Positions 13,189 through 20,415 of a stretch of DNA of 24,348 bases are shown in pieces. A program made the translations under genes and the position numbers. This DNA comes from CAZGOM01 sp964542875 (GTDB lineage Bacteria; Planctomycetota; Phycisphaerae; Phycisphaerales; Phycisphaeraceae), in assembly GCA_964542875.1 (NCBI GenBank), contig CAZIWA010000082.1, positions 1-24,348 of the forward strand. Reading direction: 5' to 3'. Numbering within the stretch: the first letter of the stretch is position 1; each line of letters begins with the position of its first letter. The notes beneath the pieces are model-generated. The model saw only the letters and a program-made list of their open reading frames with translations. It did no database searches and was not told where the DNA came from.

Positions 13189-14937
13189 ATGGCAACAATC
13201 GCAAACCTCAACATCAACCTCCTCGCCAACGCCGCGACCTTTAACAGGGTCATGAACGGGGCTGAGAAGACGCTTGCCCACTTTCAGAACATGGCGGGCG
13301 GGCTGGTGTCGAAGCTGGCGGCGATTGGGGCGGGGATCTCGGTTGCTGGGCTGATCTACTTCACCCACCAGCAGATGGAGGCCATAGACGCAGCGGCCAA
13401 AGTTTCCGACCAGCTGGGCATTGAAACCGCCGCGTTCACAGAGCTCGCATATGCCGCCCGCCTGGCGGGGATGGATACCCAGACTTTCGGGGACTCCCTG
13501 AAAAAGATGGTGACGAACATCGCCGACCCCTCGACGGAGGCGGCAAGCGCGTTCGCGGCCCTGGGACTCCGTATCAGCGACCTGCAGCGCATGAGCCCGG
13601 ATGCGCAATTAAAGGCTGTGGCCGACGCCATGGTCAAGGTTGAGAACCAAGGCCAGCGGGCAGCCATTGCTATCGACATCTTCGGCAAGCAAGGTGCGAA
13701 GCTGCTGAACACGATTCAAGGCGGTTCGGGCGCTCTGGCTGACATGGCCACAGAGGCGCAGTTGTTCGGTGTCTCCATCAGCCGCGTTGATGCGGCCAAA
13801 ATCGAGGCGGCGAATGATGCGATTTCCCGGGTGGGGATCGCCATTGAAGGCCTCGCCATGCAATCCGCCATCCTCCTGGCTCCCGCGATCGAGGCCGGCG
13901 CCACTGCCCTCACCAACTTCATCAAGGAATCCGGGGGCATCAAGACCATTGCCACCAATGGGTTCGGCTTCCTGGTAAACGCCATCGGAGCCGTCGGTGA
14001 CGCCTTGAATGTCGCCGCCTCCCTCTTTCACTTCTTTCGGGGTGTCGGGCTGGGGGCAATCACCGGCATTACATGGGCACTGGCGCAGCTCGCAGACGGC
14101 TTCGACGTTCTGGAGAAGAAGATAACGGGCAGGTCCGCCAACATTGCTGAACCGTTGAAGATGATGGCCCGCAACCTTGGCGACGAAACCGCCGCGGCAT
14201 TCAAGCAATCCGACCAGGCGTACCAGGACTTTGAAAAGGGGACAGTCTCCAACAAGGTTACGAACTGGTTCGACCAACTCGCCCAATCTGCGGACAGGTC
14301 CGCTCAGGCCGTCGCCGACGCCATGGGCAAAAACAAGGCGGCGGTGTCTTCCTTCAGTGACGACGCACAAAAGCGGCTCGAAGAAACAATGAAGGCGCTG
14401 GAGAACCTACGCCAGCAGGACGAGGATTTTGGCCTCTCCGCCAATGAGAAGGCCCTGAAAAACATCATGGGCTCGGGCGCTGGCTTCATGCAGAAGAACG
14501 AAGCGCAGGTGCTTTTCGACTCCATCCAGGCCAAAGACGCGCAGGCCAAGGCGGCTAAAGCCTTGGAAGACTTCGCCACCAACCTCACCGAGTCCACCCG
14601 TACTCCCATTGAAATCTTCTCTGACCAGATGGCAAAGCTGGATGAGGCGCTGGCGGCCAACCTCATCACGCAGGAGACGTGGAACCGGGGCATGGAAGAG
14701 GCTGAGGACAAGTTCGATAAAGCGACCCGGCCGGACATGGGGGGCGCGACCAAGCTGGCGGCGCAAGAGTCCCGCTTCCTTTCTGGCTTCCAGACCGCCG
14801 CCCCCACCGACCCGCAGGCAAAGATGGCCAAGGACACCGCAGAGGTGAAGAAGAACACCCAGCGCAGCGCCGACGCCCTCGATGCTCTCCGTCAGAACCA
14901 GCTTGTTGTTGTCCCCTTTGAAATCGACGCAGCTTAA
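13189..14937 (+). CDS. Tail tape measure protein
   Basis: A 582-residue protein typical of short tape measures. The N-terminus has the NRVMNGAEKTLAHFQNMAGG helix and a hydrophobic segment (about 38-58). It is followed by the family motif DQLGIETAAFTELAYAARL, FAALGLRISDLQRMSPDAQL and IDIFGKQGAKLLNTI (about 155-175). A second, long hydrophobic region (about 255-305) may help DNA pass the membrane at infection. The C-terminal third is charged and coiled-coil. Tail length scales with tape measure length at roughly 1.5 angstrom per residue, so a tail near 90 nm is expected (inference). No lytic domain is seen. Confidence 0.93.
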   Translation: MATIANLNINLLANAATFNRVMNGAEKTLAHFQNMAGGLVSKLAAIGAGISVAGLIYFTHQQMEAIDAAAKVSDQLGIETAAFTELAYAARLAGMDTQTFGDSLKKMVTNIADPSTEAASAFAALGLRISDLQRMSPDAQLKAVADAMVKVENQGQRAAIAIDIFGKQGAKLLNTIQGGSGALADMATEAQLFGVSISRVDAAKIEAANDAISRVGIAIEGLAMQSAILLAPAIEAGATALTNFIKESGGIKTIATNGFGFLVNAIGAVGDALNVAASLFHFFRGVGLGAITGITWALAQLADGFDVLEKKITGRSANIAEPLKMMARNLGDETAAAFKQSDQAYQDFEKGTVSNKVTNWFDQLAQSADRSAQAVADAMGKNKAAVSSFSDDAQKRLEETMKALENLRQQDEDFGLSANEKALKNIMGSGAGFMQKNEAQVLFDSIQAKDAQAKAAKALEDFATNLTESTRTPIEIFSDQMAKLDEALAANLITQETWNRGMEEAEDKFDKATRPDMGGATKLAAQESRFLSGFQTAAPTDPQAKMAKDTAEVKKNTQRSADALDALRQNQLVVVPFEIDAA

Positions 14938-14951
14938 AGGAATGGAATCCC

Positions 14952-15845
14952 ATGGCCATCGTCTCCGTAAAACGTCTCCGCGGTAAACGCAATAGCTCAT
15001 CCGACCTCAAATCAATGCGGGCTCAGCAGGGTTGGCAGGTCGTCACCGACGACGTCACCACCAGCGAGATTCAGGTGAAGCGGGCCCCGGGCATCCCACG
15101 CGTCGGCGATCCCCATCCGGAGGACATGCGCCTCACCGTCGTCAACATCGAAACCGGCGACCCCGACGATTCGGGCTACGTGTGGAACGATGTAAAGGCC
15201 AAATACGAAGCCCTCACCAACGGCGGCACCGAGGACGCACCCATAAGCCCTCTGGACTTGCCGGCGGAAATCTCCGGCGGCGGCCGCAAAGTCTCGGAGA
15301 TGATCGACCGGGATGTGAATCAAACCGTCATCGCCAACACCGTCGGCGAACCGTTCGACCCGCCCATCACCGAGACGTTCACAGACCAGGAAATCACCAT
15401 CGTCAAGAACTTCGCCACCTATGACCCGGTGGAGATGCAGAAGTATTACAACAACACCAACGCCGATAACTTCCTGGGGTTCCCCCCGGGCACGGTGTTG
15501 ATTGACGACATCCGGTTTAAGCGTGTCGTGACCCCCACCCTCATCTACTACCAGGTGACTTTTATTGTGTTGGTGCGACTGCCTGTTTTTGAAGGTGATG
15601 CGCCGGAAACCGCATGGGAACGCCGGATTAAGAACGAGGGGTATTACTACAAGAACGCGGCGGGGGACATTGTCCGGGCCGTGGATAAAGACGACAAGCC
15701 CGTAGTTTTGCCGGTGCCTCTTAAGTCTGATGGGACACGGGTGCCGGTTACTGCGGGCAACCCGCCTGTGTTTGATGGGGAAATATTCTTCCGCGTGTTT
15801 AAAACCAAGAAAACCCGGGCGTTTGCCCCGCTCAACATTCTTTAA
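14952..15845 (+). CDS. Tail-tip region protein, family not recognised
   Basis: A 297-residue protein directly downstream of the tape measure. An AAAGGA lies 11-12 bases before the ATG. It has a short basic N-terminus (VKRLRGKRNSSSD) and a mixed alpha/beta body with TFTDQEITIVKNF and YDPVEMQKYYNNTNAD. It ends KKTRAFAPLNIL, without any signal peptide, membrane helix or enzymatic motif. In canonical siphoviruses this slot encodes the distal tail protein, but no Dit signature is visible. The position implies a baseplate or tail-tip component. This could be a family specific to phages of this host group. Confidence 0.65.
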   Translation: MAIVSVKRLRGKRNSSSDLKSMRAQQGWQVVTDDVTTSEIQVKRAPGIPRVGDPHPEDMRLTVVNIETGDPDDSGYVWNDVKAKYEALTNGGTEDAPISPLDLPAEISGGGRKVSEMIDRDVNQTVIANTVGEPFDPPITETFTDQEITIVKNFATYDPVEMQKYYNNTNADNFLGFPPGTVLIDDIRFKRVVTPTLIYYQVTFIVLVRLPVFEGDAPETAWERRIKNEGYYYKNAAGDIVRAVDKDDKPVVLPVPLKSDGTRVPVTAGNPPVFDGEIFFRVFKTKKTRAFAPLNIL

Positions 15846-15856
15846 GGAGTGCCATC

Positions 15857-16225
15857 ATGGCCGACGAACTAACGATCTCGCTGAACATCAACTACCTCAA
15901 GGACAAGGTGGCGATTCAGCGCAACATTTCGCAGAAGGTGACCGTGTCAGGGGCCGACTATTCAGACCAGACGCAGGATGTGGGCCACAGCGCACACGAA
16001 GCCCTCGCCATCAACAGCGACATCGGCACCGCGGGACAGGTGCAGATTCGAAACCTTGACATCACCAACTTTGTGGAGGTGGGGTTGGAGGTGGCGGCGA
16101 CGTTCTACCCCCTCCTCAAACTCAAGCCGGGTGAAGTTCAGTTATGGCGCTTGTCCACTGGCGCACCCTTTGTGAAGGCCAACACAGCCACCGTCAAGAT
16201 TCAGGCCCTTGTTTTCGAGGATTGA
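15857..16225 (+). CDS. Small tail-associated protein, family not recognised
   Basis: A 122-residue protein with a strong AAGGAG seven bases before the ATG. The sequence is mostly short beta strands (ISLNINYLKDKVAIQRNIS, TAGQVQIRNLDI, FVEVGLEVAATFYPLLKL), with late LKPGEVQLWRLSTGAP and TATVKIQALVFED. The alternating pattern suggests a compact jelly-roll or tube-like beta barrel, plausible for a tail-tip ring or fibre cap. No catalytic residues or repeats are seen. It is co-oriented with, and 11 bases from, the preceding gene, and is followed almost immediately by the next. Confidence 0.65.
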   Translation: MADELTISLNINYLKDKVAIQRNISQKVTVSGADYSDQTQDVGHSAHEALAINSDIGTAGQVQIRNLDITNFVEVGLEVAATFYPLLKLKPGEVQLWRLSTGAPFVKANTATVKIQALVFED

Positions 16226-16226
16226 T

Positions 16227-16766
16227 ATGAGCCAAGCCCCCACCAGGAACGCATTGGGACTCCCCACCGCTGACGCACAGCGGCGGATTTCCCGTTCCGT
16301 GCGGGTAACGGAGAACCTGACGGAGGAACCGGCCAAACGCCGGCGGATTGCCACCGATGACCCCGGCCCTTTCCTTGCGATCTATGCCGCTGAATACCAT
16401 GACTTCTACGCCCTCTATTTGTGGGATGGGGTCGATGCCAACCGCACAGCCGGGCGGGTGGTTTACGCGTGGAAACCATCTCTCCTACGTCCCCTTGCCG
16501 CCAACCTATACGCCTACACCGTCACCATTCACACCATCGATTCAATCACGGTTGACGATGGCACCACATCCGAAACCTGGGAGGTGCGGCCGGCGCTCCG
16601 GCTGAACTACACGGCAACCCGCATCTGTTTCTCAAAACCGCTCGATACCGCGGTTTGCTCTTCCTCGCTCGCTGCTGACCTGACCGCAGCAGGTATCACC
16701 ATTGACAAGATTATTTACGACGACCTCAACACCAACGGGAGGGCGTGGTCCGTATCCACGGGATAA
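16227..16766 (+). CDS. Tail-tip or fibre-associated protein, family not recognised
   Basis: A 179-residue protein. I set the start at the ATG at 16227 because GAGGA sits about seven bases upstream and the previous stop is one base away; the open frame six codons upstream lies within the previous gene. The first 50 residues are basic and polar (SRSVRVTENLTEEPAKRRRI). The rest is a single beta-rich domain (FLAIYAAEYHDFYALYLWDG, YAYTVTIHTIDSITVDDG). Nothing enzymatic is visible. Context suggests an attachment or adaptor protein between the tail tip and the next, larger fibre protein. Confidence 0.6.
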   Translation: MSQAPTRNALGLPTADAQRRISRSVRVTENLTEEPAKRRRIATDDPGPFLAIYAAEYHDFYALYLWDGVDANRTAGRVVYAWKPSLLRPLAANLYAYTVTIHTIDSITVDDGTTSETWEVRPALRLNYTATRICFSKPLDTAVCSSSLAADLTAAGITIDKIIYDDLNTNGRAWSVSTG

Positions 16767-16768
16767 TC

Positions 16769-18022
16769 ATGCTGAAAGACAAACGATTTTTCAGCTCCCC
16801 GCGCAAGGCGTTTTTCAACTCGACCTTGGGCGCTCGCACGTCTCCCGGTGGCGAGCTTTTCGCACAAGGTGGTGCGTTTAATGAAATTATCGGCCAGCTT
16901 GCATCGGGATATTGGGGCATGGGCACGGCATTCCCCCGCTTCTACAAAAACCCGTTCGGGCGCGGCCCAACCAATTCCCGCGGTATGGTCCGCTTTGGCG
17001 ACTACCTCGTTTTCGCAGGGCGATGGCCCAGGGGGGGAGTCGGGGGAGGGCAGGCGAATTCTCAGCACATCGTTTTCTATGACCTCATCAACGGCGGCTG
17101 GTTTGATCCCGCTCCGGGAACGACCACCATTGACCGCATCACGTCGATAGTAGTCGGTTCCAGCGGCGACAAGCTATTTATCACATGCTCGCCGAGAGTC
17201 ACCGCACAGACGTTTGACGGCGTGACGATTCAGTACGGGGCTTACTACGACGGCGCGGCTTGGCACAATTGGAGCCCGACGACGTTATCCGCCAATGGGT
17301 TTATTACCTACTGGAATGAATTGATTGTAGGGCCGGATGATATCTTTGGGGGAGAGGTATTGACCGTGAACCCTACTGAGGGAGCTGGTCCGTTTTATGC
17401 TGACACTTCCGCGATAGCGCTGTGTTTCAACGAAGACCCTGGGGCGGGTGACTACTTCATCGGCGCGGCGGGATTGCGGCTGCTGGCTGATTCTGGCGCG
17501 TTGTACTTTTCAGGAAATGGCGGCGTTTCCACCTCCACCGATTACGCGCAAGGAATCTTGAAATACACCTTCGGCGGCGTACCCACTGCATGGTCCGGAT
17601 TTGGTGCGATTAACGGGCATCCTGATTTCAATGTCCTGGCATCTACCGGCATATGGACCAGGCCGGTTTTGTGGGGCGGGAACATCATGGCGGGAACGTT
17701 CACCAGCGCCGCCACTGTCACGCGCACAAACACCGACTGGTCGACCTCCAGCGGGCTTACCGACCGGATTTATCCCGTCGACCCCTCAACCGGCTTTGTT
17801 GTGCCCAGCGCCCAAATGGCCTACCCCGACAAATACCTTTACGATCTCACCACTTGGGGCGGGGACTTGTACGCTCTGGGGGCAACTGAAACTCTCTTCC
17901 CCACGGTCATCACCGGGAAGATTCGGCGATGGAACGCGGGGACATCGGCGTGGGACATCGTGTTTCAAATGCCCGTCGGCCAACGCGCCACCGACTTCCA
18001 CCATATCGACACAACCATTTAG
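16769..18022 (+). CDS. Beta-propeller-like tail fibre / receptor-binding protein
   Basis: A 417-residue protein from the ATG at 16769, two bases after the previous stop. It is rich in Gly, Trp and Asn and built of repeated strand pairs: FGDYLVFAGRWPRGG, HIVFYDLINGGWFDPAPG, ITYWNELIVGPDDIFGG, TDYAQGILKYTFGG, TRPVLWGGNIMAGTF, YLYDLTTWGGDLYALG, TGKIRRWNAGTSAWDIVF. This spacing of G-x-L-Y/W blades resembles Kelch or seven-bladed propeller folds without a strict signature. It is probably a host-binding fibre at the tail tip, and second in the window to the Asp-box protein at the left edge. The C-terminus ends FHHIDTTI with no chaperone domain. Confidence 0.65.
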   Translation: MLKDKRFFSSPRKAFFNSTLGARTSPGGELFAQGGAFNEIIGQLASGYWGMGTAFPRFYKNPFGRGPTNSRGMVRFGDYLVFAGRWPRGGVGGGQANSQHIVFYDLINGGWFDPAPGTTTIDRITSIVVGSSGDKLFITCSPRVTAQTFDGVTIQYGAYYDGAAWHNWSPTTLSANGFITYWNELIVGPDDIFGGEVLTVNPTEGAGPFYADTSAIALCFNEDPGAGDYFIGAAGLRLLADSGALYFSGNGGVSTSTDYAQGILKYTFGGVPTAWSGFGAINGHPDFNVLASTGIWTRPVLWGGNIMAGTFTSAATVTRTNTDWSTSSGLTDRIYPVDPSTGFVVPSAQMAYPDKYLYDLTTWGGDLYALGATETLFPTVITGKIRRWNAGTSAWDIVFQMPVGQRATDFHHIDTTI

Positions 18023-18035
18023 CGGAGTCTTCCTG

Positions 18036-18278
18036 ATGAGTCCCAACATGAAAAGCGAATTTAAATCGCCCACCTTCTGGCTTGCCGCGCTCTCATTTTT
18101 AATCACTTGCGGCGTCGGCGCTTATACCTGGGGCGTTATGTCTCAAGAGATAAAGAACGGGGCTACCACCAACGTCGCGCAGGATGCGAAAATCGAGAAG
18201 ATGGGTGAAAAAGTGGACAACGGGTTTAACCGCTTGGCTGACAAAATCGACGCGCTTAGAAATGAGCTAAGGCGGTGA
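18036..18278 (+). CDS. Small membrane-anchored coiled-coil protein (possible holin or spanin-like)
   Basis: An 80-residue protein starting MSPNMKSEFKSP, followed by one transmembrane segment (about 13-34, FWLAALSFLITCGVGAYTWG). A hydrophilic, heptad-like tail follows (IEKMGEKVDNGFNRLADKID). An in-frame ATG four codons downstream is an alternative start. GCGGAG lies 8-13 bases upstream of the first ATG. It is the last gene of the late operon, where lysis genes often begin, and the layout resembles small holin-like or spanin-like proteins. No endolysin lies beside it, so the lysis role remains tentative. Confidence 0.6.
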   Translation: MSPNMKSEFKSPTFWLAALSFLITCGVGAYTWGVMSQEIKNGATTNVAQDAKIEKMGEKVDNGFNRLADKIDALRNELRR

Positions 18279-18290
18279 GCGACCTGTGAT

Positions 18291-18998
18291 TTACCGCACG
18301 GGGGTAGATTCAATCTTGAAAGGGGCGCGATAGGCTGGCTTCTCCCCGGGGTACTTGGGCTTGAACATGTCGACATAAACCCACTTCTTCAACTCAAGCC
18401 CCGACCGCAGGGCATCGTAGAAATCCGCCTCGCTCACCGGGGCGTACTCCTGCCACACCTGCCGCGGCTTGCTGTCGGCATCTTCGGTTTTCACGTAGAG
18501 AATCGGCGATGTGAATTTATCTCCCGTCTTATATTTCCCGGACTTGGCAGGGAGGACGGCCAGTTTCATTTGCGGGGCTATTCCTTCACTAACAGACGGC
18601 TTTATCACCCGTGCATCATTGTCCTTCTGAATGATGATCTTGCCGTCGGAAACTTCAATTACCTTTGCCTCTTGTGGTTGATTGAAAAACCATGCCTTAT
18701 AGTTCACCGTCCCCAGCGTCCCCGGAGCCGGCGGGGCTTCCTCGATAAACCCAGGCTCCAGCAACCCCCGGCCCACGTCGTAGAACTTGCCATCCACCTT
18801 CACTACCTGCTTCCCGTACTTCTGCCACATCTCTCGGGCTTGCTCATTGGCGATCCGCTTGCCCTTGTAGGTGATGGGCTCCTTTCCCGCTGGCTGGGTT
18901 GTGGGCGCGTCGGCGGGTTGGGTGGTGGGTGAGGATGGGTCCGCAGCATAGGCGGGCAGGGATAGGGCAAGGATGAGGAATACAAGGATGTGGCGCAT
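18291..18998 (-). CDS. Secreted protein with TTQPA linker, function unknown
   Basis: A 235-residue protein on the minus strand, convergent with the late operon (12-base gap). The first 18 residues, MRHILVFLILALSLPAYA, form a clear Sec signal peptide with an AYA-type cleavage site. A linker PSSPTTQPADAPTTQPAGK follows, in the style of planctomycete secreted proteins. The mature part has YKGKRIANEQAREMWQKYG, KVDGKFYDVGRG, KIIIQKDNDARVI and EYAPVSEADFYDAL segments, mixed alpha/beta, with no Cys and no catalytic motif. GGAGG is positioned eight bases before the ATG. It probably acts in the periplasm. A cargo gene of the phage, or a flanking host gene, are both possible. Confidence 0.75.
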   Translation of the reverse strand: MRHILVFLILALSLPAYAADPSSPTTQPADAPTTQPAGKEPITYKGKRIANEQAREMWQKYGKQVVKVDGKFYDVGRGLLEPGFIEEAPPAPGTLGTVNYKAWFFNQPQEAKVIEVSDGKIIIQKDNDARVIKPSVSEGIAPQMKLAVLPAKSGKYKTGDKFTSPILYVKTEDADSKPRQVWQEYAPVSEADFYDALRSGLELKKWVYVDMFKPKYPGEKPAYRAPFKIESTPVR

Positions 18999-19024
18999 GG
19001 GGTAGGCCTCCGGATAGGTGATAC

Positions 19025-19056
19025 ATCATCGTCGGGCATGTGGTCTGCTGATGCAA
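19025..19056 (-). promoter_or_regulatory. Promoter-like element upstream of the secreted TTQPA protein
   Basis: On the minus strand TTGCAT (19056-19051) is followed after 20 bases by GATGATGTA (19030-19022), about 24 bases before the start codon at 18998. The same two blocks occur upstream of the other secreted gene at 19685 with 17-base spacing. Shared blocks suggest a common promoter or regulator site. The 20-base gap is too long for an ordinary sigma70 promoter. Confidence 0.3.
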
Positions 19057-19095
19057 GCCCCATTTGCGGGAACGACACGGCAAAACTTCTCAGAG

Positions 19096-19368
19096 TTAAT
19101 GGCGTCGAATCCAGAGAAAAAGCGCCCAAACCAAACATCCGCAGGAGAAGAGCAGGAAAGCGGAAAGTACGCACCCGCAACGAATCTTCTGGAAAAGCGT
19201 GAAACCCTGCCTTGTGTGTGAACTATCGTCATCATCCCCGTCGTATTCAACCTCCTTAAGTTCGTCGATGAGGTCCGACGCTTCTGCCAATGTGCGAGGT
19301 CTGGGGCCTCGGTATCCCAAGTCGTAGAGATAATCGAGTTGTTTTAAGGTTGGTGGGCGCGTGTCCAA
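19096..19368 (-). CDS. Small membrane protein with an LGYxGxxPxTxxEASxLIDEL motif
   Basis: From the TTG at 19368 the product has 90 residues. The N-terminal part PPTLKQLDYLYDLGYRG followed by RTLAEASDLIDELKE is a short helical motif seen in many phage and bacterial proteins, apparently a SAP-like or lid domain. A C-terminal membrane helix (about 62-86, CVLSAFLLFSCGCLVWALF) carries several Cys. I prefer the TTG because CTGGAGG lies five bases upstream. The longer frame from the ATG at 19446 would run through an intrinsic terminator. The longer form would have 116 residues. Function is unknown. Confidence 0.55.
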   Translation of the reverse strand: MDTRPPTLKQLDYLYDLGYRGPRPRTLAEASDLIDELKEVEYDGDDDDSSHTRQGFTLFQKIRCGCVLSAFLLFSCGCLVWALFLWIRRH

Positions 19369-19403
19369 ATGAACCTCCAGAAGGTGTCCATAGTAGCATC
19401 CCC

Positions 19404-19435
19404 ATAAATAAAACAGCCCCGGTTTCCCAGGGCTG
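19404..19435 (-). terminator. Intrinsic terminator on the minus strand
   Basis: On the minus strand CAGCCCTGG pairs with CCGGGGCTG (nine pairs, one G-U) around a GAAA loop, followed directly by TTTTATTTAT. It lies about 60 bases after the stop of the Cys-rich gene at 19497 and just before the favoured start of the next minus gene. The T-run shows that it acts on minus-strand transcripts only. Confidence 0.8.
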
Positions 19436-19496
19436 GACACAGGCATTTATCCTTTTCAGGGGATGTAAGAGGCCCAAGCGTCGCCAGCATTCTAGG

Positions 19497-19685
19497 TCAC
19501 TTGCTGGGCTGAGTCGCGGGCGCTTCCGACTTCGAGCAGACCCCACATGTCCCGCCCGCCTTGCAGTGCTTGCAGGATGAGCAGTTTTTGCAGGCGTTGC
19601 AGTTGGCGGAGCCAGTGCATTTACCGGCATAGGCAGGGGCGGCGAACATAAGAGCGACGATAGAGGCAGCGAGAAAGATACGCAT
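19497..19685 (-). CDS. Short secreted Cys-rich (CxxC) protein
   Basis: A 62-residue protein with a signal peptide MRIFLAASIVALMFAAPAYA (about 1-20, AYA cleavage). A mature core of repeated Cys spacings follows: CTGSANCNACKNCSSCKHC, CGVC. The tail is SKSEAPATQPSK, a planctomycete-style ATQP ending. Ten Cys in about 35 mature residues suggest metal binding or a disulfide-knotted peptide. A GGGAG lies about ten bases upstream. A minus-strand intrinsic terminator follows the stop. It is a plausible phage-encoded secreted effector or a small host metal-binding peptide; a toxin role cannot be claimed. Confidence 0.7.
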   Translation of the reverse strand: MRIFLAASIVALMFAAPAYAGKCTGSANCNACKNCSSCKHCKAGGTCGVCSKSEAPATQPSK

Positions 19686-19720
19686 AATGTGGACTCCCGG
19701 GGGTTAGAGATGTGGCCTAC

Positions 19721-19749
19721 ATCATCGCTGGGGGCTGGGGTGGATGCAA
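19721..19749 (-). promoter_or_regulatory. Promoter-like TTGCAT-N17-GATGAT before the Cys-rich gene
   Basis: On the minus strand TTGCAT (19749-19744), a 17-base gap, then GATGAT (19726-19721) within GATGATGTA, lie about 36 bases before the ATG at 19685. The spacing fits a sigma70-type promoter although the -10 match is poor. The same blocks precede the secreted TTQPA protein. Confidence 0.4.
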
Positions 19750-19756
19750 TACCCAT

Positions 19757-19978
19757 TCACTCCACTGCACGAAAGTAAACCCGGATCAACCGCCACTCCC
19801 CATCCCGTCCCGTCTCAATCGAGCCCACGATAACCAGCGTCCCCGCCGGCCAGCGTCGACCATTGATTTCAACAGGGACGCGAGTCTTGCGCCCGACGAT
19901 GTAGGCCAACAAATCATCCATGTGTTGGCTCTTGTGTCTGACTTCGACCGATAGCGGCGTCATTGCGTCGTTTCCCAT
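19757..19978 (-). CDS. Small hypothetical protein, tandem paralogue of the upstream gene
   Basis: A 73-residue protein starting four bases after the stop of the minus gene at 19983; GGGGTGGTG provides a possible ribosome site. It carries RKTRVPVEINGRRWPAGTLV and DGEWRLIRVYFRAVE, which align by eye with TKTRKDVTIKGRIYTAGTLV and DGEVPPGKVRITVMFR in its neighbour. The pair probably arose by duplication. The fold appears to be a small beta barrel. No catalytic or binding motif is evident and I do not recognise the family. Confidence 0.55.
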   Translation of the reverse strand: MGNDAMTPLSVEVRHKSQHMDDLLAYIVGRKTRVPVEINGRRWPAGTLVIVGSIETGRDGEWRLIRVYFRAVE

Positions 19979-19982
19979 GGCA

Positions 19983-20237
19983 TCACCACCCCGTGATCGG
20001 CGACGGCACCCGAAACATCACCGTGATTCGCACCTTGCCCGGGGGCACTTCACCGTCTTCCCAAAGCCCCTCGGAGCACACGTGTCTCTCGACTACGAGC
20101 GTTCCAGCCGTGTAAATCCGGCCCTTAATGGTCACGTCTTTGCGCGTCTTGGTTCCGCGCCTCGCCTCCAGCACGTGCCATATCTGGCGATAGCGCGCAG
20201 AGGTGACGTAGTAGGTGATTGAAAGTTGGGGCAGCAT
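19983..20237 (-). CDS. Small hypothetical protein, tandem paralogue of the downstream gene
   Basis: An 84-residue protein. It opens MLPQLSITYYVTSARYRQIW and has KDVTIKGRIYTAGTLVVERH and a late GKVRITVMFRVPSP, matching the pattern of the 73-residue neighbour. It is the first gene of the minus-strand cluster and faces the intergenic control region at 20238-20415. GTCGGGG directly abuts the ATG, so the start is uncertain. The function is unknown. Confidence 0.55.
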   Translation of the reverse strand: MLPQLSITYYVTSARYRQIWHVLEARRGTKTRKDVTIKGRIYTAGTLVVERHVCSEGLWEDGEVPPGKVRITVMFRVPSPITGW

Positions 20238-20298
20238 CCCCGACAGGGTAGCGCCCGTAGCTCCAATGTTCGGTAATTGTTAGGATATCCACCGGCTT

Positions 20299-20327
20299 TT
20301 CACTTTCAGGGAACGCCGTTCACTTTC
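20299..20327. repeat. Direct repeat TTCACTTTC, 20-bp period, in a divergent control region
   Basis: TTCACTTTC occurs at 20299-20307 and again at 20319-20327, exactly 20 bases apart, or about two helical turns. The second copy ends three bases before the TTGACG of a promoter-like sequence. Such phased repeats commonly bind a dimeric regulator. A GGATATCC palindrome lies at 20283-20290. No other role is visible in this gap between the divergent genes at 20237 and 20416. Confidence 0.5.
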
Positions 20328-20329
20328 TA

Positions 20330-20358
20330 TTGACGTTCGTAAATTGGTCGGGTACTTT
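20330..20358 (+). promoter_or_regulatory. Sigma70-like promoter TTGACG-N17-TACTTT
   Basis: TTGACG at 20330-20335 and TACTTT at 20353-20358 have a 17-base spacer. It points toward the HExxH gene, whose preferred ATG lies at 20416. This position makes the TTG at 20344 an unlikely start because it would lie inside the promoter. Confidence 0.5.
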
Positions 20359-20415
20359 GCCGGTCCACGGAATGGACAGCGCGCCAAGGATGGCGACATA
20401 CGAATCGAGGGCAGG

